A stretch of DNA of 32,534 nt from Erysipelotrichaceae bacterium (GTDB lineage Bacteria > Bacillota_I > Bacilli_A > Erysipelotrichales > Erysipelotrichaceae), in contig CAAGJS010000127.1 in the NCBI GenBank assembly GCA_900770275.1, forward strand, positions 1-32,534, read 5' to 3'. Under the pieces are notes generated by a model. That model made no database searches. It worked only from the letters and a program-made list of their open reading frames with translations, and was not told the origin of the DNA. Shown here piece after piece: positions 20,218-29,178 of this stretch; the stretch's first letter is position 1; each line of letters opens with the position of its first letter. A program made the translations under genes and the position numbers.

Positions 20218-20360
20218 CTAGGCAAGAAAATGAGCTAGTCTTTCATAACTGCCCTCACTGCGACCATGAACTTTACCATTTTCACGAAAATAATAGATCG
20301 CATCGTTGCCATTTATTTCAAGATACTTACGCTTATCATTCTTGCCAGGTCCTAGTCTTT
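20218..20360 (-). pseudogene. 5'-truncated C-terminal fragment, toxin-tip-like
   Basis: An open frame of about 48 codons without a start codon begins immediately after the oppC stop and ends with TAG at 20220-20218. It includes GPGKNDKRKYLEI, NDAIYYFRENGKVHG and SYERLAHFLA. The reading looks like a genuine protein C-terminus, not random sequence. It ends 10 bases before the ATG of the immunity-like frame, the usual toxin-immunity spacing. I cannot assign a family; the toxin reading is inference. Confidence 0.35.
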
Positions 20361-21212
20361 TTATTGAACCGAGGAAGGATCAACCGCGTCACGGATCCCG
20401 TCACCGACAAAGTTCGTGCAGATCACCAGCAGAATGATCACAACACCCGGCGGAACCCAAAGCCATGGCAGCGACGTCAGCACCGTCAATGACTGGGCAC
20501 CATTCAGCATATTTCCCAGCGAAGCCAGAGGCGGCTGAATACCCATGCCAAGAAAGCTCAGGCTCGCCTCATCCAGAATAGAAATTGCCATGACGCCAGA
20601 GGCGAAGATCAAAATCGGAGCCACACAGTTGGGAAGAATTTCCTTGAACAGAATGTGCATCCGCGACATTCCCTCAATCTCCGCACTGTGCACAAAATCC
20701 TGTTCCTTAAGATTCAGCACGCTGCCTCTCACCAGACGGGCAACGCCCGGCCAGTCCACAAAGCCAAGAATCAGAATGATCGTCCACATGCCCGGCTGAA
20801 AGATCACGCCCGCAACAAGAATCAGAAGAATATAGGGAAACGACATGATCATATCCGTAAACCGCATGATCACCTGATCCACTGCCCCGCCAAAATATCC
20901 GGCAAACAGCCCAAGAACCACACCGATCGCCGTCGCCAGCAGAGTGGAAAGAATGCCAACCGTCAGCGACACCCGCGTCCCGTACAGCAGACGGCTCAGA
21001 ACATCGCGGCCGATCGAATCCGTCCCCAGCAGATGTGTAGCACTTGGCCCCATCGAAAAGGCTGCCGGATCAATCGCATTGGGATCATAGGGCGCAATCA
21101 CCGGTGCCAGAACTGCCAGCACCACCAGAATTCCCAGAATCCACAGCGACACATACGCCGCCTTATGCCGCCGAAAGCGCCGCCATACCATCTTCCAGTA
21201 ACTTTCATGCAT
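20361..21212 (-). CDS. oppC: peptide ABC transporter permease (OppC/DppC type)
   Basis: Second inner-membrane permease of the first peptide importer. The 283 residues have an N-terminal helix after HKAAYVSLWILGILVVLAVL, the OppC-type GTDSIGRDVLSRLLYGTRVSL segment, and the EAA loop ARLVRGSVLNLKEQDFVHSAEIEGMSR. ATG 21212 is chosen because GAGGTG lies 6 bases upstream; the extra 21 codons in the open frame overlap oppB. It is the last gene of oppA-D-F-B-C and is followed by gene debris rather than a terminator. Confidence 0.93.
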   Translation of the reverse strand: MHESYWKMVWRRFRRHKAAYVSLWILGILVVLAVLAPVIAPYDPNAIDPAAFSMGPSATHLLGTDSIGRDVLSRLLYGTRVSLTVGILSTLLATAIGVVLGLFAGYFGGAVDQVIMRFTDMIMSFPYILLILVAGVIFQPGMWTIILILGFVDWPGVARLVRGSVLNLKEQDFVHSAEIEGMSRMHILFKEILPNCVAPILIFASGVMAISILDEASLSFLGMGIQPPLASLGNMLNGAQSLTVLTSLPWLWVPPGVVIILLVICTNFVGDGIRDAVDPSSVQ

Positions 21213-21222
21213 GATGGTCACC

Positions 21223-22167
21223 TCACTGCAGACGGATCGTCGGATCCGCCAGCGCATACAGAATATCCACCACAAGGTTGCTCACAAGAACAACAACCGC
21301 CGACAGCAGACACGACCCCATGATCACCGGCACATCCCGGCTCAGCACCGCGCTCATCGTCATCAGACCAAGACCTGGCCACGAGAATATTTCCTCCACA
21401 ATGATCGAACCGCCGAACATCGCCGGAACTTCCATACCAATCACCGTAATGATCGGAATCAGCGCATTGCGCAGGCCATGCTTGTAGATGGTAAGGAAAT
21501 GCCCGATACCCTTGCCCTTCGCCGTACGCATATAGTCCTTGTTCAGAATCTCCAGCATCGAAGAACGAATATAGCGAATGTTATTGCCCGCTTCGCTTAA
21601 CGCAAGCACCAGCACCGGCAGAACCATATACTGCCCCTGAATGCCGCTGCCCGCCGTTCCTAACTGCCGCATGCCCGAGCTTGGCAGCCAGCCCAGACGC
21701 ACCGAAAACACGTACACCAGAACCAGCGCCAGAAAGAAGCCAGGCACACTCTGACCGAAGAAGGCCAGCGAAACAATGACATAGTCACGCTTCGTATGCT
21801 GATGAACAGCACTGTAAATGCCGAAGAACACCGCAATCGCAAGACTGACTAACAGCGCCGTACCCATCAATGCCAGCGTCGGGCCAAGGTGCGAAGCGAT
21901 CATATCCGACACAGCCTCATAGCTCTTATACGAAATGCCAAGGTCCCCATGCAGCACAGCCGATAGCCAGCGGAAATACCGCACAATGACCGGCTTATCC
22001 ATACCAAGTTCCTGTGCCTTCAAAGCCAGCGCCGCCGCATTGGCCTTTGGGCCAGCCATCATCTTTACCGGATCTCCTGCCAGATTCATCAGCCAGTAAT
22101 CAATTACCGTAATACCGATCAATGTCACAAGAGCGACAAGAATACGCTTCAGAAGATATTTAGCCAT
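21223..22167 (-). CDS. oppB: peptide ABC transporter permease (OppB/DppB type)
   Basis: First permease of the importer, 314 residues. N-terminal helix KRILVALVTLIGITVIDYWL, then the OppB-type periplasmic-loop features (LAGDPVKMMAG, LGMDKPVIVRYFRWL, HGDLGISY), six helices, and the EAA loop SSMLEILNKDYMRTAKGKGI near residue 215. ATG 22167 overlaps the oppF stop by 8 bases; the frame to 22188 lies inside oppF. The oppC start follows its stop by 10 bases. Confidence 0.93.
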   Translation of the reverse strand: MAKYLLKRILVALVTLIGITVIDYWLMNLAGDPVKMMAGPKANAAALALKAQELGMDKPVIVRYFRWLSAVLHGDLGISYKSYEAVSDMIASHLGPTLALMGTALLVSLAIAVFFGIYSAVHQHTKRDYVIVSLAFFGQSVPGFFLALVLVYVFSVRLGWLPSSGMRQLGTAGSGIQGQYMVLPVLVLALSEAGNNIRYIRSSMLEILNKDYMRTAKGKGIGHFLTIYKHGLRNALIPIITVIGMEVPAMFGGSIIVEEIFSWPGLGLMTMSAVLSRDVPVIMGSCLLSAVVVLVSNLVVDILYALADPTIRLQ

Positions 22168-23167
22168 TTGCCTGCCCCTCTTCCACATGGAAACATGCCA
22201 CCTGATGCCGGCCCCCGGCAGAATCCAGTGCTTCCTTCATCTTCGGACACTCACGATAGCAGCGCTCTTTGGCAAACGGACAGCGCGGTGCAAAGGAACA
22301 GCCCGCTTCAGCGGCACCGCTCTGCCCCGCTTCGCCCATTTCGTTATCCTTAAATAACGTGCGATGATCGGGATCAACTGCCGGAACTGCCGCAATCAAC
22401 AGCTGCGTATATGGGTGCAGCGGATGCAGAAACACATCCTCCTCCCTGCCGGCTTCCACGATCTTTCCCAGATACATCACGTCGATCTCATCACTGATGT
22501 AATGAACTGCTCCAAGACCATGCGCAATAAAGAGATAGCTCACCCCGAAACGTTCCTGCAGATCCTTGAGAAGATTCAGAATCTGCGCCTGAATCGAAAC
22601 ATCCAACGCCGAAACCGGCTCATCGCAGATCAGCACCTTCGGCTCCAGGGCAAGTGCCCGCGCAATCGAAATACGCTGCCGCTGGCCGCCAGAGAATTCC
22701 GACGGATAGCGCTCCGCCGCATTCTCAGGAAGACCAACCATATCCAGCAGTTCCTTCACCTTCGCATCTGCCTGATCCTTTGTAATACGATGATGATACA
22801 GCAGCGGTTCCACGAGAATGTCATACACACGTCTGCGCGGATTCAGCGAAGCGTAGTTATCCTGAAAGATCATCTGAATCTCGGTGCGGATCGCTGCCTT
22901 CTCCGCCTTTGTCATCGTAAACAGATCCTTGCCACGATAGAAGGCAGTTCCTTCCGTAGGCGTCTCGATTCCCGCAAGAATCCGGGCCGTCGTCGACTTA
23001 CCGCAGCCAGACTCACCGACCAGACCTACCGTCTCTCCTTCATAGAGATCAAAATCAATGCCATCCACAGCCTTCAGATAGGTTTTCTTCCCGAAGAGAT
23101 GGGAACTTGGCTGCGGAAAATACTTCTTCAGCCCATGCACTGAAAGCAGCGGTTTATTCTCCGTCAT
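22160..23167 (-). CDS. oppF: peptide ABC transporter ATP-binding protein (OppF/DppF type)
   Basis: Cytosolic ATPase subunit, 335 residues. Walker A GESGCGKSTTA, Q-loop FQDNYASLNPR, signature FSGGQRQR, Walker B VLICDEPVSALD. The H-loop reads IAHGLGAV: the His is kept but the following residue is Gly, where Asp is usual. The C-terminal tail has the oligopeptide ATPase Cys cluster (CSFAPRCPFAKERCYREC and a later Cys). ATG 23167 overlaps oppD by 14 bases, with AAGGAG upstream; the longer frame lies inside oppD. Confidence 0.95.
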   Translation of the reverse strand: MTENKPLLSVHGLKKYFPQPSSHLFGKKTYLKAVDGIDFDLYEGETVGLVGESGCGKSTTARILAGIETPTEGTAFYRGKDLFTMTKAEKAAIRTEIQMIFQDNYASLNPRRRVYDILVEPLLYHHRITKDQADAKVKELLDMVGLPENAAERYPSEFSGGQRQRISIARALALEPKVLICDEPVSALDVSIQAQILNLLKDLQERFGVSYLFIAHGLGAVHYISDEIDVMYLGKIVEAGREEDVFLHPLHPYTQLLIAAVPAVDPDHRTLFKDNEMGEAGQSGAAEAGCSFAPRCPFAKERCYRECPKMKEALDSAGGRHQVACFHVEEGQANG

Positions 23168-24140
23168 GACCGTAGAACTCCTTTGCCCGCCAGCACCGGG
23201 CCAGATGACAATCACTCACTTCTTCCATTGCCTGTTTCCTTGCACACTCTGCGCCTGCAAACGGGCAGCGGCTCGCATAGCGGCAGCCCTCAATATGCGT
23301 ATAATCCTGCGGAACCGTACCCTGAATATTCACAAGACGCCGGTCCTTGCGCGTCGATATTTCCGGAACACTCGCCAATAACATCCTTGTATAGGGATGC
23401 GAAGGATGATGGAACAGCTCACGAACATCCGCCTGTTCCACGATCTGTCCCGCATACATCACCAGCACCCGGTCCGCCGTCTGCGCAATCAGACCGATAT
23501 CATGCGTAATCAGAACCATGGCCATCGACGTTTCCTTCTGAATCCGGCCAAGCATCCCCATGATCTCCGCCTGAATTGTCACATCCAGCGCCGTCGTCGG
23601 CTCATCCGCAATCAACAGACGCGGATGGCACACCAGCGCCATCGCAATCATCACTCTCTGCCGCATGCCGCCAGACAGCTCATGGGGATACATCCTAAGA
23701 ATCCGTTCCCCATCCTTCAGGCCAACATCCTTCAGAACCGCAAGCGAAAGCTCCTTCGCCTGCTTCTTGTCTTTGGTCAGATGGGCAGCGATCGTTTCCC
23801 GCAGCTGCGAACCGATGGTAAACACCGGATCCAGCGATGTCAGCGCATCCTGATACACCATGCACAGATCCTTGCCCCGGATCCGATCCAGCTCCGCATC
23901 ACTCAATGCCAGCAGATCCTTTCCCTCAAAATGAATCGAGCCATGGGTAATGGCCGCCGAATTAGGCAGCAGACCCATCACGGCAAGATTCGTCACACTC
24001 TTGCCGCAGCCGGACTCACCGACAATGCCCAGAAACTCCGAAGGCATCACTTCAAAAGAAATGTCATCCGTAACAATGCGTTCCCCATAATCATCACGAA
24101 ACCGAACACGCAGTTCGTTTACTTCCAGCAAAGGATCCAT
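23154..24140 (-). CDS. oppD: peptide ABC transporter ATP-binding protein (OppD/DppD type)
   Basis: Partner ATPase, 328 residues. Walker A GESGCGKSVTNLAVMG, Q-loop YQDALTSLDPVF, signature LSGGMRQRVMIA, Walker B LLIADEPTTALD, H-loop THDIGLIA. The C-terminal oligopeptide-transporter motif has the Cys set CRYASRCPFAGAEC and CHLARC, suggesting a bound metal or Fe-S site as reported for DppD-type proteins. GAGGAATGAGG precedes ATG 24140. Confidence 0.96.
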   Translation of the reverse strand: MDPLLEVNELRVRFRDDYGERIVTDDISFEVMPSEFLGIVGESGCGKSVTNLAVMGLLPNSAAITHGSIHFEGKDLLALSDAELDRIRGKDLCMVYQDALTSLDPVFTIGSQLRETIAAHLTKDKKQAKELSLAVLKDVGLKDGERILRMYPHELSGGMRQRVMIAMALVCHPRLLIADEPTTALDVTIQAEIMGMLGRIQKETSMAMVLITHDIGLIAQTADRVLVMYAGQIVEQADVRELFHHPSHPYTRMLLASVPEISTRKDRRLVNIQGTVPQDYTHIEGCRYASRCPFAGAECARKQAMEEVSDCHLARCWRAKEFYGHDGE

Positions 24141-24188
24141 ACCTCATTCCTCAGTTTTTTCTGCAGCTGCCTATGCCCTGATCTGAAA

Positions 24189-24222
24189 GACAGTGCAGAG
24201 CACATTGTAACTCTGCACTGTC
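24189..24222 (-). terminator. hairpin between oppA and oppD
   Basis: GACAGTGCAGAG / CTCTGCACTGTC form a perfect 12-bp stem with a 10-base loop, followed only by TTT. It probably acts as a partial terminator or mRNA stabiliser that keeps oppA transcript above the membrane-protein genes. Confidence 0.75.
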
Positions 24223-24265
24223 CGATCATCGTATTTTTATCAGATATATATCGTTTCAGCGCCGA

Positions 24266-25936
24266 TCAGTTCAGCTCCCAGTCCTGAATGTTGTTGAAGG
24301 CACCGAAGAACGAAGGTGTCGCATTGCTCAGACGATTGGAAACAACACCGGCTGAGCCAAGGAAGTACAGCGAGAACATCGGAACATTCTCAACCGTAAA
24401 GTTCTGCATCTGAATGTAGAGCTGCTTCAGCTCATCCGCATCCGCCGTCTGCGTCGCCTGCAGAATGTCATTGAACTCATCACTGTAGAAGTCACCGGTC
24501 CAGCTGCGTGCCGGCTCATCCGTATCTTCTTCCGGTCCATAGACTGCATTTGCCAGACTGTTGACATCGGCATAGTAGTCAATCGGCGTAATCGTGTACT
24601 GAACCGAGAACATGTCGTATTTATCCGAACCGGCAATCTGACCGGTCAGCGTATCGAAGTCAACCGTCTGAATCTCAACGTTGATGCCAACCGCAAGCAG
24701 ATTCTGCTGCGCAATCGTCGCCGCATTGACCAGAACCGAGTCACCGGAGTTTACATACCATTCCAGCGTCTCACCGTTGTAATCACTCTTGGCAAGCAGA
24801 GCCTTGGCATCTTCCGGATCATACGGAATCGTCTCCATGGCGCTTGCATCATAGAACGTCGTATCCGCCTGCGGAATCCAGCCATCGCCCCTCTGCCCGT
24901 TGTTCGGCAGTAGCGAAGAAACGATCGTATCACGATCAATTGCCTCAACAATTGCCTTGCGCAGATTCACATCCGGAAGATTGTGGCAGTTGAAGAACGT
25001 CATCTCATTGGTGATCGGCTTCGCATAGGTCACAGTGAAGCCATCGAGATTCTCAACCACGTCACGATCCTGATATGGAATGTCGCAGATCGCCGGATGC
25101 ACAAACTGCACATCACCCGTCTGCAGAGCCGCAAGAACCGAGGAACCATCATAGACCTGCAGATTGACGGTCTTGATCTTAGGAGCACCAAGAAAATAAT
25201 TCTCATTTGCCTTATAGGTCACATAATGCGCAAGATCCTCTTCCGTCGCCATGTAAGGACCCGAAACAACCGTCGGCGCATTGAACCAGGAATTGCCGAC
25301 CAGCTCATCATCCGGAATATTTTCCAGCGCATGCTTCGGAAGAATCAGAACCCACGTCGCAACATTATTCAGAAATGTCGAGAGAGACATCGGACGATTC
25401 AATACAATATCCAGATTCTTATCATCTACCTTGACGAGACCTTCAACACTTTCAGCTCCCTCTTCGGAAAGGCCGCTCTCCAGTCCCTTGATCATCGAAA
25501 AGTCGAAGTTTGTATTGGCAACGGCCGGAGATGTCATCTTCAGAATCGTCCAGATGATATCGTCACTCGTCACCGGCTCACCATCGGACCAGGCCGCCTT
25601 ATCTGCCACCTTCAGATGGTAGGTCAGATTGTCATCGGTCGTAATCGAATCCACCAGCATCGGCGTGAATTCATAGTTATCATCCAGCACCGCCAGCGGC
25701 AGAAATTCGAGACTCGTCGCATACATATCAACAAAGTTCCAGTTCATCTGCAGCGGATTCAGCGTCGAAAGCTGATTCGTCGTCGCAATCGTCAGAATAT
25801 TGCTCGATCCCGCAGCCGTTGTACCGCTGGTTTCAGCTGCCGCAGCGGAAGCTGAAGTCGAGGAAGCAGCGGAGCCGCATCCTGCCAGCATCGCTGCCGC
25901 CAGAACAAGAGATGCCGTCTTTTTCAATAGCTTCAT
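24266..25936 (-). CDS. oppA: peptide-binding lipoprotein (OppA type, SBP family 5)
   Basis: Extracellular substrate receptor of the first importer, 556 residues. The signal sequence KKTASLVLAAAMLAGC ends in a good lipobox (LAGC), then a Ser/Ala/Thr-rich linker. The family 5 fold is visible through LSTLNPLQMNWNFVDM, WSDGEPVTSDDIIWTI, NLRKAIVEAIDRDTIV and PYDPEDAKALLA. GGGGGA lies upstream of ATG. First gene of the unit oppA-D-F-B-C. Peptide size preference cannot be read from sequence. Confidence 0.95.
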   Translation of the reverse strand: MKLLKKTASLVLAAAMLAGCGSAASSTSASAAAAETSGTTAAGSSNILTIATTNQLSTLNPLQMNWNFVDMYATSLEFLPLAVLDDNYEFTPMLVDSITTDDNLTYHLKVADKAAWSDGEPVTSDDIIWTILKMTSPAVANTNFDFSMIKGLESGLSEEGAESVEGLVKVDDKNLDIVLNRPMSLSTFLNNVATWVLILPKHALENIPDDELVGNSWFNAPTVVSGPYMATEEDLAHYVTYKANENYFLGAPKIKTVNLQVYDGSSVLAALQTGDVQFVHPAICDIPYQDRDVVENLDGFTVTYAKPITNEMTFFNCHNLPDVNLRKAIVEAIDRDTIVSSLLPNNGQRGDGWIPQADTTFYDASAMETIPYDPEDAKALLAKSDYNGETLEWYVNSGDSVLVNAATIAQQNLLAVGINVEIQTVDFDTLTGQIAGSDKYDMFSVQYTITPIDYYADVNSLANAVYGPEEDTDEPARSWTGDFYSDEFNDILQATQTADADELKQLYIQMQNFTVENVPMFSLYFLGSAGVVSNRLSNATPSFFGAFNNIQDWELN

Positions 25937-26078
25937 TTCACAAATCCCCCTTTGGATTTATACATAAAAAGGTATACGTACACTTGTCGAGAATCAACGC
26001 AAATGCCTAGATTTTTTGCCTCAGAATGCGTTTACAATTTGTGCTTTGAAAAAATATTCACTGCAGGCTTTCCATCAG

Positions 26079-26108
26079 AAAAGGAACAGCAGCACACGCC
26101 ACTGTTCC
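26079..26108 (-). terminator. terminator of the Ami-type operon
   Basis: GGAACAG / CTGTTCC, a 7-bp stem with a 12-base loop, then TTTT on the minus strand, just after the end of the second oppF. Confidence 0.65.
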
Positions 26109-26115
26109 ACGAATC

Positions 26116-27150
26116 TTACTCCTGATAATTTTCCTTCGACATGATCTCGAGTTTCTTGAGATACTCCTCCTTCTCGCGATCATTCATGAATACATAGTGG
26201 TTCGGACGGATCAGACGCAGCTTCGGTTTCGCACCAGAGTGGTCACGCTTGCTTTCGTCATAGATCACCAGCTCCTTCTTCTTTTCGATATCCGGATCCG
26301 GAATCGGAATCGCCTGCAGAAGCGACTGCGTATACGGATGCAGCGGATAACGGAACAGCTCATCCGATGGCGCAACCTCTACGATACGGCCATTGTGAAT
26401 GACGCCGATCCGGTCCGCAAAGTAACGGACAACGGACAGGTCATGGGCAATGAACATATAGGTCAGCCCACGCTCACGCTTGAACTTGTTCATCAGGTTC
26501 AATACCTGCGCACGGATCGAAACATCGAGTGCCGAAATCGGCTCATCGGCAATGATGAATTCCGGGTCCATGATCATCGCCCGCGCAATGCCGACACGCT
26601 GACGCTGGCCGCCAGAGAACTCATGCGGATAACGCGACTTGTGTTCCGGCAGAAGGCCGACCGCCTTGAGCATCGCATCAACCTTAGCCTCACGGTCCGC
26701 TTCATCCTTGTACAGATGGAAGTTGTACAGCCCCTCGGAAATGCAGTAGTCAATCGTCGCACGCTCATTGAGCGAAGCAGCCGGATCCTGGAAGATCATC
26801 TGGATGTTGCGGACAACTTCCCGCTGTTCTTCCTTGGAGATCTTGCCATTGATTTTCTTGCCCTTGAAGAGCACTTCACCATCCGACGTCGGTGTCAGGC
26901 GGATGATCGCCCGCGCCGTCGTCGTCTTTCCCGAACCGGATTCACCGACAAGTGCGAATGTTTCGCCCTTGTAGATCTTGAAGTTGGCGTCCTTGACAGC
27001 CCGGAAGCGATGCTTGCGGTTATTGTTGAAAGTAACCTCGAGATGTCTTACATCCAGCAGGCACGGCTTGCCATCCAGCTCATCCGGCATCTCATCAATC
27101 GTCAGTTCCTGTTCCTCTGCCGGTTTCTTTTCCATGTTATCAGCGCTCAC
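26116..27150 (-). CDS. oligopeptide ABC transporter ATP-binding protein (AmiF/OppF type)
   Basis: ATPase of the second importer, 344 residues. Walker A GESGSGKTTTARAI, Q-loop FQDPAASLNERA, signature FSGGQRQRVG, Walker B FIIADEPISALD, H-loop AHDLSVV. An acidic N-terminal extension of about 30 residues precedes the ABC domain, and the C-terminus lacks the Cys cluster of the first importer, ending in a long charged tail. GTG 27150 is preferred because AAAGGAGG lies exactly 8 bases upstream; it overlaps the oppD-type stop by 11 bases. ATG 27135 is the alternative. Confidence 0.92.
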   Translation of the reverse strand: MSADNMEKKPAEEQELTIDEMPDELDGKPCLLDVRHLEVTFNNNRKHRFRAVKDANFKIYKGETFALVGESGSGKTTTARAIIRLTPTSDGEVLFKGKKINGKISKEEQREVVRNIQMIFQDPAASLNERATIDYCISEGLYNFHLYKDEADREAKVDAMLKAVGLLPEHKSRYPHEFSGGQRQRVGIARAMIMDPEFIIADEPISALDVSIRAQVLNLMNKFKRERGLTYMFIAHDLSVVRYFADRIGVIHNGRIVEVAPSDELFRYPLHPYTQSLLQAIPIPDPDIEKKKELVIYDESKRDHSGAKPKLRLIRPNHYVFMNDREKEEYLKKLEIMSKENYQE

Positions 27151-28216
27151 CGAAGACACCTCCTTTCGCTGTCATTGCCAGCATACGCTTGTGGAGATCC
27201 TTGATTGCCTGCGGCGGCTCCACCTTGGGAGCACGCGGATCCAGAAGCCACGTCTTAGCATAGTGCGTATCACTGACCTTGAAGAACGGCGGCTCTTCTT
27301 CATAATCGATCTTCATTGCATAGTTGGAGCGCGGCGCAAAGGCATCGCCCTTCACCTCCTCAAAGAGGCTGGGAGGCGTACCGCGGATGGCGAAGAGATC
27401 CTCGCCCCGGATGCCGAGCTGCGGAAGCGAAGACAGCAGTCCCCACGTATACGGATGACGCGAATCATAGAAGATCTCGTCAACCAGACCATACTCAATG
27501 ATCTGACCCGCATACATGACCGCAACGATATCCGCAACATTTGCCACGACACCAAGGTCATGCGTAATGTAGATCGTCGTGAAATGGAATTCCTGTGCCA
27601 GTTCCTTGATCAGACGGATGATCTGGGCCTGAATCGTAACGTCCAATGCCGTCGTCGGCTCATCGCAGATCAGAATTCTTGGATGGCAGGCAAGCGCAAT
27701 CGCAATGACAATACGCTGCCGCATACCGCCCGAATACATGAACGGATATTCATCGAAGCGAAGCTCCGGATCATGGATGCCGACGCGGCCCATCAGTTCG
27801 ATCGCTTCCTTCTTGGCTTCATCCTTACTCTTTCCCTGATGCTTGATGATGACTTCTGTAATCTGATCCCCGATCGTACGAACCGGGTTCAATGACGTCA
27901 TCGGGTCCTGGAAGACGGTCGCAATCTTGCGGCCGCGAATCTTTTCCCAGGCCGGATCTTCCGGATTCAGCTTGGCAAGATCCTGTCCCTCGAACATGAT
28001 CGAACCGTTGGTAATGGAACCGTTCGCATCGAGCATGCCCGTAAATGTCTTGGTAAATACGGATTTACCGGATCCGGATTCGCCGACGATGGCGACGACC
28101 TTGTCCTGCTCGAAATCCATGGAAATGTTGCGGATCGCCTTCAACACCTTTCCGCGAACCTTGAATTCTACCTGGAGGTCTTTGACCGACAGGATGAGAT
28201 TTTTTTCTTCTGCCAT
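27140..28216 (-). CDS. oligopeptide ABC transporter ATP-binding protein (AmiE/OppD type)
   Basis: ATPase of 358 residues. Walker A GESGSGKSVFTKTFTGML, Q-loop FQDPMTSLNPVRTIG, signature YSGGMRQRIVIA, Walker B ILICDEPTTALD, H-loop THDLGVVA. The oligopeptide C-terminal extension is present but its Cys residues are replaced (FAPRSNYAMKIDYEEEPPFF), as in streptococcal AmiE. AAGGAGG precedes ATG 28216. The gap to the upstream permease gene is 10 bases. Confidence 0.94.
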   Translation of the reverse strand: MAEEKNLILSVKDLQVEFKVRGKVLKAIRNISMDFEQDKVVAIVGESGSGKSVFTKTFTGMLDANGSITNGSIMFEGQDLAKLNPEDPAWEKIRGRKIATVFQDPMTSLNPVRTIGDQITEVIIKHQGKSKDEAKKEAIELMGRVGIHDPELRFDEYPFMYSGGMRQRIVIAIALACHPRILICDEPTTALDVTIQAQIIRLIKELAQEFHFTTIYITHDLGVVANVADIVAVMYAGQIIEYGLVDEIFYDSRHPYTWGLLSSLPQLGIRGEDLFAIRGTPPSLFEEVKGDAFAPRSNYAMKIDYEEEPPFFKVSDTHYAKTWLLDPRAPKVEPPQAIKDLHKRMLAMTAKGGVFGER

Positions 28217-28226
28217 GGTGACCTCC

Positions 28227-29177
28227 TTACATCATATGGGTACGCGGATCGCTTGCGTCAGCCAGCGTCTGACCGACGATGTACAGCGAAACCGAGATGA
28301 CTGCCGATACCGCTACCGGAATCCAGAACAGATACGGAGTCGATACAAGATATGGCGAATAATCCTGAATCATACGGCCAAGTGAAGCGTATTCACGCGA
28401 AAGACCGATGCCCAGATACGAGAAGAATACTTCCAGCGAAATGAAGCTTGGAATATCACGCGACACTTCCGTCATGATGACCGACACCAGATACGGAAGA
28501 ATGTTCTTCAGAAGGATCGTCCTGTTGCTGGTGCCAAGGCACTTGGAAGCCAGGTTGTATTCACGGTCACGGATGATCATGACCTGGACACGGATGAAGT
28601 ATGCGACACCAACCCAGTTGGTAATGCACATGGCAAAGATCAGCTGCCAAAGACCAGAGCCCAAAGCGTACATGAGAACCATGGCGATCAGGGTTGTCGG
28701 AATGTTGGCGACGACGTTGTAGACTTCGATCATGACAGCGTCGACACGCTTCGAGAAGCCCCACCACATGCCAACGAGCGTACCGACGACAACGACGATA
28801 GCCGTCGAAACAAAGGAAACGAACAGCGACGTACGGGTACCTGCCCAGACAGCGTCGAACAGAGAATTGCCCTTGTCATCCGTTCCGAAGAGATACTGTG
28901 CATTCGGACGGATATATTTCATCGACGAATTATTGATGTTCGGTGCCACCATGGGATCATAATGGGAAATCAGCGGATCAATGATGGACATCAGAACAAC
29001 AATGGCAACGATTACGAGCATCACAATCGCAACCTTGTTGGAGAAGAACTGACGGAACACGGAGCGCCAGTAGGAATACGTCGGAGCCGCAATATGCTCC
29101 GAAGCCGTATCTTCCGACTTCTGGAAGGTAAAGCGATCGTCTTTGATCTGTGTTTCTGAGATCTGTGCTTCCGACAT
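28227..29177 (-). CDS. oligopeptide ABC transporter permease (AmiD/OppC type)
   Basis: Permease of 316 residues with a charged N-terminal tail of about 45 residues, a first helix KVAIVMLVIVAIVVLMSIID, an OppC-type FGTDDKGNSLFDAVWAGTRTSL segment, and the EAA loop VQVMIIRDREYNLASKCLGT. GGAGGAG lies upstream of ATG, which follows the preceding stop by one base. The C-terminus ends TLADASDPRTHMM, as in other OppC proteins. Confidence 0.93.
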   Translation of the reverse strand: MSEAQISETQIKDDRFTFQKSEDTASEHIAAPTYSYWRSVFRQFFSNKVAIVMLVIVAIVVLMSIIDPLISHYDPMVAPNINNSSMKYIRPNAQYLFGTDDKGNSLFDAVWAGTRTSLFVSFVSTAIVVVVGTLVGMWWGFSKRVDAVMIEVYNVVANIPTTLIAMVLMYALGSGLWQLIFAMCITNWVGVAYFIRVQVMIIRDREYNLASKCLGTSNRTILLKNILPYLVSVIMTEVSRDIPSFISLEVFFSYLGIGLSREYASLGRMIQDYSPYLVSTPYLFWIPVAVSAVISVSLYIVGQTLADASDPRTHMM

Positions 29178-29178
29178 C

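Noticed and set aside
22364..24287. Long plus-strand frames opposite oppF and oppD
   Set aside because: Arg/His-rich antisense frames over motif-complete ATPases; no ribosome sites.
27151..27159. GTG 27159 as start of the AmiF-type gene
   Set aside because: It lies inside the AAAGGAGG ribosome site region; GTG 27150 has ideal 8-base spacing.
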